In this document: one piece after another, positions 1 to 6,578 of the stretch
Layout: every line of letters starts with the position of its first letter
Numbering within the stretch: position 1 is the first letter of the stretch
Source of the DNA: Prosthecobacter debontii
GTDB taxonomy: Bacteria > Verrucomicrobiota > Verrucomicrobiia > Verrucomicrobiales > Akkermansiaceae
DNA: 9,286 nt
Assembly: GCA_945883455.1 (NCBI GenBank)
Contig: CAMCXJ010000083.1
Location: 1 to 9,286, forward strand
Direction of reading: 5' to 3'
Notes under the pieces: generated by a model
Told to the model about the DNA's origin: nothing
Database searches by the model: none
The model's input: the letters and a program-made list of their open reading frames with translations, nothing else
Made by a program: the position numbers and the translations under genes

Positions 1-865
1 CGAAAGCTACCGGGAAAAAATCGTCGAGTATCTGGTCAACGGCTACGAGGAGGGCCTGACGCCGAACCCCGATGTCTGGTGCAACCGCGAGATGAAATTC
101 GGCGTATTTCTCGACTACGCGTTGGGCCAGGGTTTTGAGGCGGTGGGCACGGGCCATTACGCCAGGCGGCGCACGCTTTCCAACGGTCAGGCGGCGATCC
201 TACGTGGCGCGGATCCCAATAAAGATCAAAGTTATTTCCTATCGCTGATGACCACCTATCAGGTGGAGCGCGCCTTGTTTCCAACCGGAGAGATGCTCAA
301 GCCGGCGGTGCGGGAAACGGCGCACAGGTTCGGCCTATCGGTGGCGGAGAAAAAGGATTCGCAGGGCATCTGCTTCCTCGGGCAGGTGAAAATGAGCGAC
401 TTCCTCGCCCACTACCTCCCGGACAAACCGGGCGAGATCGTCGATACGGAGGGGCGGGTGATGGGAACCCACCGCGGGCTTCATTTCTACACCATTGGCC
501 AGAGGAAAGGCCATGGCGTCGCATCCCCCAAGGAAGGCATGGCGTATGTGGTCGTTGGGAAACGCGCGGCGGAGAACCGACTGGTGATCGGCTGGGATCG
601 TGAGGATACAGAGGGGCTTTACTCGCGCGAATGCATCGTCGGCACTGTCTCCTCAATCAATGACAAGATCGCTTCGCTGAAACGGGCCGAGGCGCAGCCC
701 CGCTACCGCGCCAAGGCCGAGCCGGTGAAGCTGGAGGCGCTCGAAGGAGGCAGGGTCAGATTGATTTTCGAAAAAGGACAGCGCGCCCTCGTGCCCGGCC
801 AGATCATGGCGTTCTACGATGGCGGCAGGCTGCTCGGCGGAGGGGTCGTGGAGGAAGCCGGCTAA
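1..865 (+). CDS. mnmA: tRNA-specific 2-thiouridylase MnmA, 5'-truncated by window edge
   Basis: MnmA activates U34 of tRNA-Lys/Glu/Gln with ATP and inserts sulfur to make 2-thiouridine, in the cytoplasm. The frame is open from base 2 and ends at TAA 863-865, leaving 287 visible residues. The family is about 360-380 residues, so roughly the first 75, including the SGGVDS PP-loop, lie outside the window. Visible marks are TPNPDVWCN, whose Cys (visible residue 27) matches the first catalytic cysteine, and DSQGICFLG, whose Cys (visible residue 124) matches the second. Their spacing of 97 equals that of Cys102 and Cys199 in the E. coli enzyme. The central GTGHYAR and KDQSYFL blocks and the C-terminal beta-barrel ending in ALVPGQ and GGGVVEEAG are intact. 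No gene follows closely on the same strand, so it probably ends its transcript here. No convincing intrinsic terminator is visible downstream. Confidence 0.97.
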   Translation, partial: ESYREKIVEYLVNGYEEGLTPNPDVWCNREMKFGVFLDYALGQGFEAVGTGHYARRRTLSNGQAAILRGADPNKDQSYFLSLMTTYQVERALFPTGEMLKPAVRETAHRFGLSVAEKKDSQGICFLGQVKMSDFLAHYLPDKPGEIVDTEGRVMGTHRGLHFYTIGQRKGHGVASPKEGMAYVVVGKRAAENRLVIGWDREDTEGLYSRECIVGTVSSINDKIASLKRAEAQPRYRAKAEPVKLEALEGGRVRLIFEKGQRALVPGQIMAFYDGGRLLGGGVVEEAG

Positions 866-930
866 TTACTACTTCTTGCAGAGCCATCAAGCTAGGGAAC
901 GAAAATCCGATTCGATGGGAATTTTTTTCC

Positions 931-953
931 CAGAGGGCACGGAGAACACAGAG
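931..953. repeat. Degenerate short repeat of the CACAGAG / CACGGAGA type
   Basis: Three consecutive 7-8 base units read CAGAGGG, CACGGAGA and ACACAGAG, each a variant of a purine-rich core with C at intervals. Strings of this type are, from memory, common in intergenic DNA of Verrucomicrobiota and Planctomycetota. I cannot count genome copies from this window, and chance similarity between three short units is possible. Confidence 0.3.
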
Positions 954-978
954 CCGTTCCTTCATGTGCAATTTCAGG

Positions 979-1094
979 ACTGGGAACGCGAGTCTGCGAC
1001 TCGCAAGCGCATGATGGGAGAAAGATGCCGTCCTTCGAGGCTGAACACTTTCGCTTATCCATGGGCATGCGGGTTCCAAATCCGCGTTCCCAGT
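979..1094. repeat. REPIN/MITE-like inverted-repeat element (116 bp)
   Basis: The ends are a perfect 12 bp inverted repeat: ACTGGGAACGCG at 979-990 and CGCGTTCCCAGT at 1083-1094. Nine bases in from each end lies a second palindrome. On the left, 988-1004 is a perfect hairpin (GCGAGTC, loop TGC, GACTCGC). On the right, 1069-1085 is a 7-pair stem with a 3-base loop (GCGGGTT, loop CCA, AATCCGC, one G-T pair). Both have the same stem and loop length and the same distance from the ends. This geometry, two short palindromes in inverted orientation around a spacer, is that of REPINs mobilised by RAYT transposases, or of a small MITE. No transposase and no second copy are in the window, and no clear target-site duplication is visible. 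Confidence 0.6.
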
Positions 1095-1132
1095 GCCTCG
1101 TTCTTTGGAATCAGTCCCACTAGTTCACATTT

Positions 1133-1153
1133 GAGACCGGGCAGTCTGCGGTC
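1133..1153. other. Small hairpin upstream of the GYF_2/CD225 gene
   Basis: AGACCG (1133-1138) and CGGTCT (1148-1153) can pair as a 6 bp stem. An inner GCA/TGC pair makes an alternative bulged form. No T-tract follows, so it is not a standard intrinsic terminator. It might be a remnant of the neighbouring repeat or may mean nothing. Confidence 0.25.
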
Positions 1154-1247
1154 TACTTGTAAGAGAATGGTGAGTTGGAACCGACCCGAATGAGCCTTAC
1201 ATAAATACCGCTACTGAAGAACCCTCCACACTCCTGCGTGGGTGATC

Positions 1248-1275
1248 TTGACGGGGTGATCAGGATTGCGATAAT
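1248..1275 (+). promoter_or_regulatory. Sigma70-type promoter with extended -10, placed for a leaderless mRNA
   Basis: The -35 box is TTGACG (1248-1253, 5 of 6 to TTGACA), the spacer is 16 bp and the -10 box is GATAAT (1270-1275, 5 of 6 to TATAAT). It is preceded by TGC (1267-1269), giving the TGn extended -10 motif. Transcription would begin near 1282, only about three bases before the ATG at 1285. An 8 bp direct repeat GGGTGATC (1240-1247 and 1254-1261) brackets the -35 box at 14 bp spacing and could be a regulator site. The promoter is read by eye. Confidence 0.6.
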
Positions 1276-1284
1276 GCATGCGCC

Positions 1285-1788
1285 ATGTGGTATTACTCAA
1301 AAAACGGGATGCAGTTGGGACCGATCTCCACGGAACAGCTTTCCGGAAAAGCGCGAGGCGGAGAAGTTTTGTCCTCAGATCTGATCTGGAAAGAAGGGAT
1401 GTCGGATTGGAAACCGTTAGCACAAGTTCCGGACTTTCAATCCACAAGCGGCTTTTCGGATCCTCCGCCGGTTGGCATGGGATCGGTTCCCATGCAACAG
1501 CCACCCATTTATCCCGCAGGTTATGCCGTTGGTTCTGTTCCGAACTATCTCTGGCAGTCGATTGTCGTCACCGTGCTGTGCTGCCTGCCGTTCGGCGTGG
1601 TTTCTATCGTTCACGCTGCCAAGGTCGACTCGCTGCTAGCGCAGGGTGATATCGTGGGTGCGAACGCTGCCTCGAAAAGCGCGAAGACATGGGCGATCGC
1701 TGGAGTCGCCACATGGGGTGTAGGCATCGGAATCTACCTAATTTTTATGGTTATCGTCGCAGTAGGTGCCGCCGCATCGAGCCCGTAG
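1285..1788 (+). CDS. GYF_2 (DUF4339) domain - CD225/dispanin-like membrane protein
   Basis: This 167-residue protein has two parts. Residues 1-50 form a GYF_2 (DUF4339) domain: MWYYSKNG, GPIS, then LIWKEGMSDWKPL, the usual aromatic and glycine pattern. Residues 51-87 are a Pro/Gly/Met-rich linker. Residues 88-162 resemble the CD225/dispanin family, with a first hydrophobic segment near 90-112 (CCLPFG motif, then SIVHAAKVDSLLAQGD), a cytosolic loop with AASKSAKTW, and a second membrane segment near 136-161. GYF domains generally bind proline-rich peptides; the bacterial role of either domain is not established. The ATG at 1285 is chosen because the family usually begins MWYY and no in-frame start lies nearby upstream. 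There is no Shine-Dalgarno sequence, which fits the leaderless promoter. The DUF2752 gene starts 6 bp after the stop, so the two are probably co-transcribed. Confidence 0.88.
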   Translation: MWYYSKNGMQLGPISTEQLSGKARGGEVLSSDLIWKEGMSDWKPLAQVPDFQSTSGFSDPPPVGMGSVPMQQPPIYPAGYAVGSVPNYLWQSIVVTVLCCLPFGVVSIVHAAKVDSLLAQGDIVGANAASKSAKTWAIAGVATWGVGIGIYLIFMVIVAVGAAASSP

Positions 1789-1794
1789 CAAACG

Positions 1795-2169
1795 ATGCAT
1801 AAGGATCGCGCACTGTGGGTATCGCTGGGGGTATTGGCTCTCGCAGGGGGCGCCTACGCTTTGCGGGAAACGGGCGGGGCGGGTTGGATGCCCGGCTGTG
1901 CGTTCCGCAAGCTCACGGGGCTGGAATGTCCGGGTTGTGGCATGACTCGCGGCACCTACGCTCTGCTCCACGGACGCGTCGCAGAAGCGTTCGCCTTCAA
2001 TCCCGTGGGCATGATCCTTCTGCCGCTGGCAATGGTTGCGCTAGGCATCGAGGTGATGGGATGGGTGAGAGGAAAGCCCATGACCTTCCGGCTAAATCCC
2101 GGACGCTGGGGTGCGACGGTGGTCGCGGTGGTGGTGATCGTTTTCTGGATCGTGAGGAACCTAGTCTAA
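1795..2169 (+). CDS. DUF2752 family small membrane protein
   Basis: This 124-residue protein carries the DUF2752 signature: Cys35, then LECPGCGMTRG (Cys45 and Cys48), followed by a helix with HGRVAEAFAFNPVG. Hydrophobic segments lie near 7-22, 71-91 and 106-123. The three cysteines in CxxC-like spacing suggest a metal or thiol site, but the family's function is unknown to me. It follows the GYF_2/CD225 gene by 6 bp without its own Shine-Dalgarno sequence, so it is probably translated from the same message. Proteins with CD225 and DUF2752 domains are, as I recall, often neighbours in bacterial genomes, which argues for a shared membrane role. The TAA stop (2167-2169) overlaps the TAG stop of the opposing argB (2168-2166). 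Confidence 0.88.
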   Translation: MHKDRALWVSLGVLALAGGAYALRETGGAGWMPGCAFRKLTGLECPGCGMTRGTYALLHGRVAEAFAFNPVGMILLPLAMVALGIEVMGWVRGKPMTFRLNPGRWGATVVAVVVIVFWIVRNLV

Positions 2170-3035
2170 CGGATCACCTCGGTGCCGATTCCGCCATCGG
2201 TGAAAATTTCTAACAGCAGGGCGTGGGGCAGGCGTCCATCGACGAAGTGCACCTTGCGGACGCCGGCGTTGAGGGCGTCCACGGCGGAGCGGACTTTCGG
2301 GATCATGCCGCCGGAGATCGTGCCGTCGGCGATCAGAGCTTCGGCCTGGGCGCGGTTGATGGATTTGATCAGGGTGGAGGGATCCTTCGCGTCGCTGAGC
2401 AAGCCGGGGACATCGGAGAGATAGACGAGTTTGGCGACGCGCAGTTCCTTGGCGAGGGCGGCGGCGGCGAGGTCGGCGTTGATGTTGAGCGCTTTGCCGG
2501 TGGCGAGTTCGGAAGCGAGCGGGGAAATGACCGGGACGATGCCCGCCTTGTGGGCGGTGTCCATGTTCGCGAGCTGGCAGCCGATCACCTCACCGACGCG
2601 GCCGAGATCCACCGCGTTGCCGTTCGCATCGGTTGCCTTCATTTTTTCACCGAGGAAAATATCGGTGCCGGGGATACCGATGGCCTTGCCGCCGAGCTCG
2701 CGCATCATGCGGACCAGTCCGGGGTTGATCTCTTTCGAGAGCACGCGGGAGACGATATCGATAGTCTTATCGCAGGTGTAGCGGAGGCCGTTGATGAACC
2801 TCGCATCGATACCAGATTTATCCATGGCCGCGGAGATCGCTTTGCCGCCGCCGTGGACAACGATGGGATTAATGCCGGCAACCTCTAGGAAAACGATGTC
2901 ACGCATCACGCTGGAGACGAGTTCCGGATCTTCCATGGCGGAACCACCCATTTTAATAAGGATAGTCTTCGAGCGGAAGGCTTGGAGGTAAGGCAGGGCT
3001 TCGATGAGAGCGTCGGCTTTTTCGGCGGGGTTCAT
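2166..3035 (-). CDS. argB: Acetylglutamate kinase (N-acetyl-L-glutamate 5-phosphotransferase)
   Basis: ArgB phosphorylates N-acetylglutamate, the second step of arginine synthesis, in the cytoplasm. It has 289 residues, normal for the family. Amino-acid-kinase marks are IKMGGSAM (27-34, Lys28 for phosphate), VVHGGGKAIS (59-68), DLGRVGEV (143-150), LNINADLAA (183-191, acetylglutamate site), YLSDVPGL (205-212) and SGGMIPKV (241-248). The helix before the first strand (about residues 5-20, ALIEALPYLQAF) is the N-terminal helix found in arginine-inhibited NAGKs and missing in the short E. coli type, so feedback inhibition by arginine is likely (inference). HGGGK replaces the more common HGGGPQI, which I believe occurs in related phyla. 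It is last in the - strand gene train, 66 bp after the CHASE2-like gene. The ATG is preceded by CCC with no Shine-Dalgarno sequence. Confidence 0.96.
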   Translation of the reverse strand: MNPAEKADALIEALPYLQAFRSKTILIKMGGSAMEDPELVSSVMRDIVFLEVAGINPIVVHGGGKAISAAMDKSGIDARFINGLRYTCDKTIDIVSRVLSKEINPGLVRMMRELGGKAIGIPGTDIFLGEKMKATDANGNAVDLGRVGEVIGCQLANMDTAHKAGIVPVISPLASELATGKALNINADLAAAALAKELRVAKLVYLSDVPGLLSDAKDPSTLIKSINRAQAEALIADGTISGGMIPKVRSAVDALNAGVRKVHFVDGRLPHALLLEIFTDGGIGTEVIR

Positions 3036-3101
3036 GGGAAGGAGTGGAAAATGATCAGCAATCGGCGATCAGTAAAAGAATGGATTTCTCAGGTCATGAT
3101 T

Positions 3102-4406
3102 TCAACCCTCAGTGGGGGCGGGAGGTATCATATCGGTTTTGGCCGTTTCCTTACGCTTGGGAATGGCTTTGCGCGCTGCGGTGAGAGGGATAGCGGCGAG
3201 CACCGCAGCAAGGGCGGGAAATGTAGGTGGCCATGTACCGGTGACGGGGACGACAATCAAATGAATGATGACGATAACCCCTGCGAGAATCATCAATGCC
3301 AGTCGCCCGCCCGTTTTCGAAAAATTACCGAGACCATGCAGCAGGGAAAGGACAGAGGCGATGAGGAGCAACTCCGAGGGCCATGGGATGCGGTTGTAAG
3401 CCCTTGATGCGAAGGTGCCTGATGGATCAGCGAGCAGGGAAACGGTGGGAACGAGGGAATCGGAAAATCGCGCCGAGGCTTCGTCCGCCGCCGACATGCC
3501 GTTGCGGATCAGTAGCGTGCCTGCCCGGAGCCCTGTTAGGAAATCGGCCGACGCATCGATCAGAGATTCTGCGGGGATGGAAGAGGAGTTTGTGGATGAA
3601 GGCGGCCTGAAAGTGAGCCGTCCGAATTCATCGATAGGGATGTATGGCCCCTCTTTACCGAGCGAGATGTAATTTCCCAAACGGATCTCGACCTGCTCGC
3701 AAAGCACCTTGTGATCCGCGAGCGCGGCGAGGAGTGGGAAAGAGAAAACCACGCGGTCGTCCCATCGCGCGAGCAGGTAAGGAAACTCTCCATCAGGCTC
3801 GGATTCTAGCGTCGTGAAGCCGGCCAGGGAATTGGAATTGCCGAGCATCGCATCCGGGATGGAGACGCGGTTTACGATAGGAAGATGGCGGGCATTTCCA
3901 TGGATATCGGAAACGGCGATCGAGGCGCGGCGAAATGCCGGAGGAAGCGGGGAGGCAATAGGGCCGCGCGAAAGGGGTGCGGCCATGACTACCGAGCGTA
4001 GCGCGTCGAGCTGCTGATCGAGCGCCATCAGGGAAATACCATCCGTCTCCGACCATGCGAGCGGCATTCCGATGGCGATGGAATCACGACCGAGGCGGCG
4101 CAGGTTTTTCAAGATGATCGCGAAGTCCACCGGCGAGGGCGGGGAGGCTTGAAAAACGCGGTCGGGATCGTCGGTGATTACGATGTCCGGTAGAGGCTCG
4201 GAGGGTAATGTGGGCTGCTGCTTGAATGTGTGGAGAGTGTGGGTGCTTGCGGCTCCCCCTTTTTCGGAGATAAAAAACGGCGGCTCCGCGAAGGTGCGCG
4301 CGGTGAGCGAGAAGAGCCCGCGGTCAATGAACGTGCCGGGCAAAACCGTCCATGCGAGCAACGCCGCGACCGTGCAAATGATGGGCTTGAGGATTTGGCG
4401 CGGCAT
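3102..4406 (-). CDS. CHASE2-like extracytoplasmic sensor protein without output domain
   Basis: This 434-residue membrane protein has one N-terminal hydrophobic segment (about 6-25), a large extracytoplasmic region (about 30-340) and three closely spaced C-terminal membrane segments (about 343-360, 367-388, 393-411). It ends in a short basic, proline-containing tail. This is CHASE2 topology. The periplasmic part also follows the CHASE2 pattern loosely: DIVITDDPDRVF, then ILKNLRRLG, MPLAW, LDQQL, VVMAAPLS, then FSFPLLAALAD and an I-P-I-D strand. In CHASE2 receptors the last membrane helix leads into a kinase, cyclase or similar domain; here only about 23 residues follow. It may therefore sense or scaffold rather than signal by itself. 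It lies 36 bp after tmk and 66 bp before argB in the same orientation. The match is remote and by eye; another periplasmic fold is possible. Confidence 0.6.
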   Translation of the reverse strand: MPRQILKPIICTVAALLAWTVLPGTFIDRGLFSLTARTFAEPPFFISEKGGAASTHTLHTFKQQPTLPSEPLPDIVITDDPDRVFQASPPSPVDFAIILKNLRRLGRDSIAIGMPLAWSETDGISLMALDQQLDALRSVVMAAPLSRGPIASPLPPAFRRASIAVSDIHGNARHLPIVNRVSIPDAMLGNSNSLAGFTTLESEPDGEFPYLLARWDDRVVFSFPLLAALADHKVLCEQVEIRLGNYISLGKEGPYIPIDEFGRLTFRPPSSTNSSSIPAESLIDASADFLTGLRAGTLLIRNGMSAADEASARFSDSLVPTVSLLADPSGTFASRAYNRIPWPSELLLIASVLSLLHGLGNFSKTGGRLALMILAGVIVIIHLIVVPVTGTWPPTFPALAAVLAAIPLTAARKAIPKRKETAKTDMIPPAPTEG

Positions 4407-4442
4407 GGGTTGGGAGACGTTTAAAAAAAGGAATCCTGCGCT

Positions 4443-5015
4443 TTAAGAGAGAGCGGCGAGGATGCTTTGCGTGACTTTATCCTCGCTCTGATTCGCATCG
4501 ATAAATCGGGCGAAGGGTTCATCCTTCAGCGAGAGGAAAATCTGGCGGCAGCGTTCGAGGTTCGCCCTTTGCTCGAATTCATTCGCGGTATCGCCCCGCG
4601 ATCCGATGCGTGAAAGGGCGGTGTCCACATTGAGATCAAGGATCAGCAGCAGGTCGGGGATGGGAGCAAAGGCTTCGTTGTCCTCGCGGATTTTCACCGG
4701 ATCGAAGCCGCGCGAGCCCTGGTAGGCCATGGTAGAGAAATAGTAGCGGTCGAGGATCACCACATGCCCGGCGTGGAGGGCGGGTGCGATTTTTTCGGCG
4801 ATGTGCTGCCTGCGATCCTTGAGGAAAGTTTCCAACTCCTCCTCCGGCGAGAGGCGGCCCGTGTTGGCGGAGTTCCGCAGCAACGTGCCCCACGGGCCGT
4901 CGGTGGGTTCGCGGGAGAGTGTCACCGTCCTGCCCATGGCGGTAAAATGCTCCGCGAGCCGTTTGGCCTGGGTCGATTTACCGGTGCCGTCGATTCCTTC
5001 AATTACGATGAACAT
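4443..5015 (-). CDS. tmk: Thymidylate (dTMP) kinase
   Basis: Tmk phosphorylates dTMP to dTDP for DNA synthesis. The protein has 190 residues, slightly short of the usual 200-215. It begins MFIVIEGIDGTGKST with the P-loop at 7-15. It continues with LSREPTDGPWG (33-43, the Arg-Glu-Pro loop), a DRRQHI segment (67-72), DRYYFSTMAYQG (89-100, the DR(Y/H) motif that binds the nucleotide monophosphate) and LDLNVDTALSRIGSRGD (126-142, LID region with arginines). These positions fit the family. The ATG at 5013-5015 lies 12 bp after the stop of the M32 peptidase gene, so co-transcription is likely. No Shine-Dalgarno sequence is present; the start is preceded by ACC. Confidence 0.95.
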   Translation of the reverse strand: MFIVIEGIDGTGKSTQAKRLAEHFTAMGRTVTLSREPTDGPWGTLLRNSANTGRLSPEEELETFLKDRRQHIAEKIAPALHAGHVVILDRYYFSTMAYQGSRGFDPVKIREDNEAFAPIPDLLLILDLNVDTALSRIGSRGDTANEFEQRANLERCRQIFLSLKDEPFARFIDANQSEDKVTQSILAALS

Positions 5016-5027
5016 GGTAGATGAAAA

Positions 5028-6485
5028 TCAGAGATAGCGGGATTTGAGATGCTTGAGATATGCTTCGGTGGATGGCGGGCGGCCGGTGGCTTGTTCCATG
5101 AGCGCTGTCGGATCGAGCGCGCCGCCGTGGCGGTGGATGTTTTCGCGCAGCCAGGCGAGAAGCGGGGCGTAATCGGCTTTCGCGGTGGCGGCGCTGATTT
5201 CCGGGACGGCGGTGGCGGCCTTGAAAAGCTGGGCGGCATTGATGTTGCCAAGCGTGTAGGTGGGGAAGTAGCCGATGCCCCCCATCGACCAATGGATGTC
5301 CTGCAGGCAGCCCTGCGCGTCGTCCGGCGGAGTGAAGCCGAAGGATTCGCGGAAGAGGTCATTCCAAGTGGAGGGAACCTGAGCGATGGTGATCTCGCGG
5401 TTGAGCAACATCCGCTCGATGCGAAACCGCAGAATGATGTGGAGGTCGTAGGTAGCCTCATCTGCCTCCACCCGGATCGGGGAGAACTCGGTGCGCTGGA
5501 TGTGGCGGAGGAATTTTTCCAGCGGGAATCCCCTGAGTTGCTGAAAATGTTTTTGTGCAACGGGGTAGAATTTCTCCCAGAATTCCGGCGAGCGCCCGAC
5601 CTGGTTTTCCCAGAGCCGCGATTGCGATTCGTGGATGCCGAGCGAGACGGAAGAGCCGGATGGCATGCCGAAGTCCGCCGCGGGCAGGCCTTGCTCATAC
5701 ATGCCGTGGCCGGCCTCGTGCATGACGCCGAAGAGTAATGATGTGAAATCAGTTTCCATGTAGCGCGTCGTCAGCCGCACATCGCGCGGGCCGAGCGTGG
5801 TGCAGAAAGGATGTGCTGTGGTGTCGATCCGACCGGTGTGGAAATCGAAGCCGATCTCGGCAGCGACAATGGCGTTGAAGGTTTGCTGGATCTCCACCGG
5901 ATAAGGACCGGGTGGGAGTTCCGAGGGCGGGCTTTTCGCAACGGCCTGCGCGGAGAGAGGCGCGAGATCTTTCCGCAACGTTTCAAAAAGCTCAGCGATG
6001 GCAGCGGTGGAGGTGCCTCGTTCGAATCCCTCAAGCAGCGCGTCGTAAGGTTCGTTCACAAATCCCCAGAGATCCGCTTTTTCCGCAGCGAAGTCGACGA
6101 GCTTCTCAAGATGCGGTGCGAAGATGGAAAAATCAGAGGCCTTACGCGCCGCGATCCACGCATGGTGACCGGCGGATTGTGCAGTGGACTCGCGGGCGAC
6201 CAGATCGGTGGGGATCTTGACGGAGCGGTCGGACTCGCGGCGGATTTCGCGCAGGTTCGCAGTACGGACGGGATCGCTGCCGTCGTCCGTTTGCTCGGCA
6301 TCGGCGAGGGCTTTTAGGAAATCATCGGAGGTCGCGAGCTTGTGCGCGTGGGTGGCGAGGTAGGCGAGTTGCTCTGAGCGATAATCGGCAGAGCCGGAGG
6401 GCAGATACGTTTCCTGATCCCAGGAAAGGATGTGGCCGGCGCTATTCACCAGCGCGATTTCGCGCATGCGGTCGGAAAGGATCAT
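5028..6485 (-). CDS. M32 family metallocarboxypeptidase (carboxypeptidase Taq-like)
   Basis: This zinc-dependent exopeptidase is expected to be cytoplasmic and to trim C-terminal residues from peptides. From the ATG at 6485 it has 485 residues. M32 marks are LSWDQETYLP (about 20-29), GPRDVRLTTRY (about 232-242, DxRxT), MHEAGH (255-260, HExxH zinc ligands His256 and His260 with catalytic Glu257), GIHESQSRLWEN (about 283-294, third ligand Glu286) and IRVEADEATYDLH (about 337-349), then GGIGYFPTYTLGN. All catalytic groups are present. The frame stays open upstream to a TTG at 6552-6554, which would give 508 residues. The ATG is preferred because it leaves about 22 residues before the WDQ motif, as in the T. 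aquaticus enzyme, and keeps the palindromes in the divergent region non-coding. It is the first gene of the - strand train and is divergent from the RRM gene. Confidence 0.93.
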   Translation of the reverse strand: MILSDRMREIALVNSAGHILSWDQETYLPSGSADYRSEQLAYLATHAHKLATSDDFLKALADAEQTDDGSDPVRTANLREIRRESDRSVKIPTDLVARESTAQSAGHHAWIAARKASDFSIFAPHLEKLVDFAAEKADLWGFVNEPYDALLEGFERGTSTAAIAELFETLRKDLAPLSAQAVAKSPPSELPPGPYPVEIQQTFNAIVAAEIGFDFHTGRIDTTAHPFCTTLGPRDVRLTTRYMETDFTSLLFGVMHEAGHGMYEQGLPAADFGMPSGSSVSLGIHESQSRLWENQVGRSPEFWEKFYPVAQKHFQQLRGFPLEKFLRHIQRTEFSPIRVEADEATYDLHIILRFRIERMLLNREITIAQVPSTWNDLFRESFGFTPPDDAQGCLQDIHWSMGGIGYFPTYTLGNINAAQLFKAATAVPEISAATAKADYAPLLAWLRENIHRHGGALDPTALMEQATGRPPSTEAYLKHLKSRYL

Positions 6486-6486
6486 G

Positions 6487-6546
6487 AGCCAAGTCTGTAC
6501 ATCGCGGAGGACTTGGCTAGTTTGATTCCTCTTGGCGCTCGCCAAG
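6487..6546. promoter_or_regulatory. Divergent intergenic region with two inverted repeats sharing GCCAAG
   Basis: The 93 bp between the divergent starts of the M32 peptidase (6485) and RRM (6579) genes contains two perfect inverted repeats. The first is AGCCAAGTC (6487-6495) with GACTTGGCT (6510-6518), 14 bp apart. The second is CTTGGCG (6531-6537) with CGCCAAG (6540-6546), 2 bp apart. The hexamer GCCAAG thus occurs four times, at 6488, 6512 (reversed), 6531 (reversed) and 6541. This looks like a set of operator half-sites for both directions, or hairpins in the leader RNAs. No convincing -35/-10 pair was found for either gene. Confidence 0.4.
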
Positions 6547-6578
6547 CTACGCAAAACTTTTCATCTTCACACCCAGCC

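Larger units (their letters stand above)
866..1284. other. Non-coding intergenic region between mnmA and the GYF_2/CD225 gene
   Basis: This 419 bp stretch has no credible gene. The open frames crossing it have no recognisable domain and cut across the inverted-repeat element. It holds, in order, a weak hairpin (916-932, TGGGAA and TTCCCA around a T5 loop), a degenerate purine-rich repeat (931-953), a symmetrical 116 bp inverted-repeat element (979-1094), a small bulged hairpin (1133-1153) and a good promoter (1248-1275). No tRNA or riboswitch was recognised. Confidence 0.7.

Noticed and set aside
916..932. Hairpin TGGGAA-T5-TTCCCA as mnmA terminator
   Set aside because: The T-run is in the loop, not after the stem, and the stem is only 6 bp.
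819..1193. 124-codon + strand frame overlapping the end of mnmA
   Set aside because: No recognisable domain, overlaps mnmA in another frame and runs through the inverted-repeat element.
2223..2888. Long + strand frame opposite argB (221 codons)
   Set aside because: Glycine- and aspartate-rich shadow of argB in a GC-rich genome; argB has full motif support.
3052..3072. TGATC/GATCA and repeated GATCAG between argB and the CHASE2-like gene
   Set aside because: Only 5-6 bases long and built on the palindrome GATC, so chance is likely.
4423..4429. A7 run (T7 on the - strand) after tmk as intrinsic terminator
   Set aside because: The only preceding stem (AGG-ATT-CCT) is 3 bp, too short.
5049..5738. 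229-codon + strand frame opposite the M32 peptidase gene
   Set aside because: Antisense shadow of a gene with all catalytic motifs; no domain of its own.
6486..6554. N-terminal extension of the M32 peptidase from TTG 6554
   Set aside because: Adds 23 residues beyond the family N-terminus and uses a rare start; the ATG at 6485 fits better.
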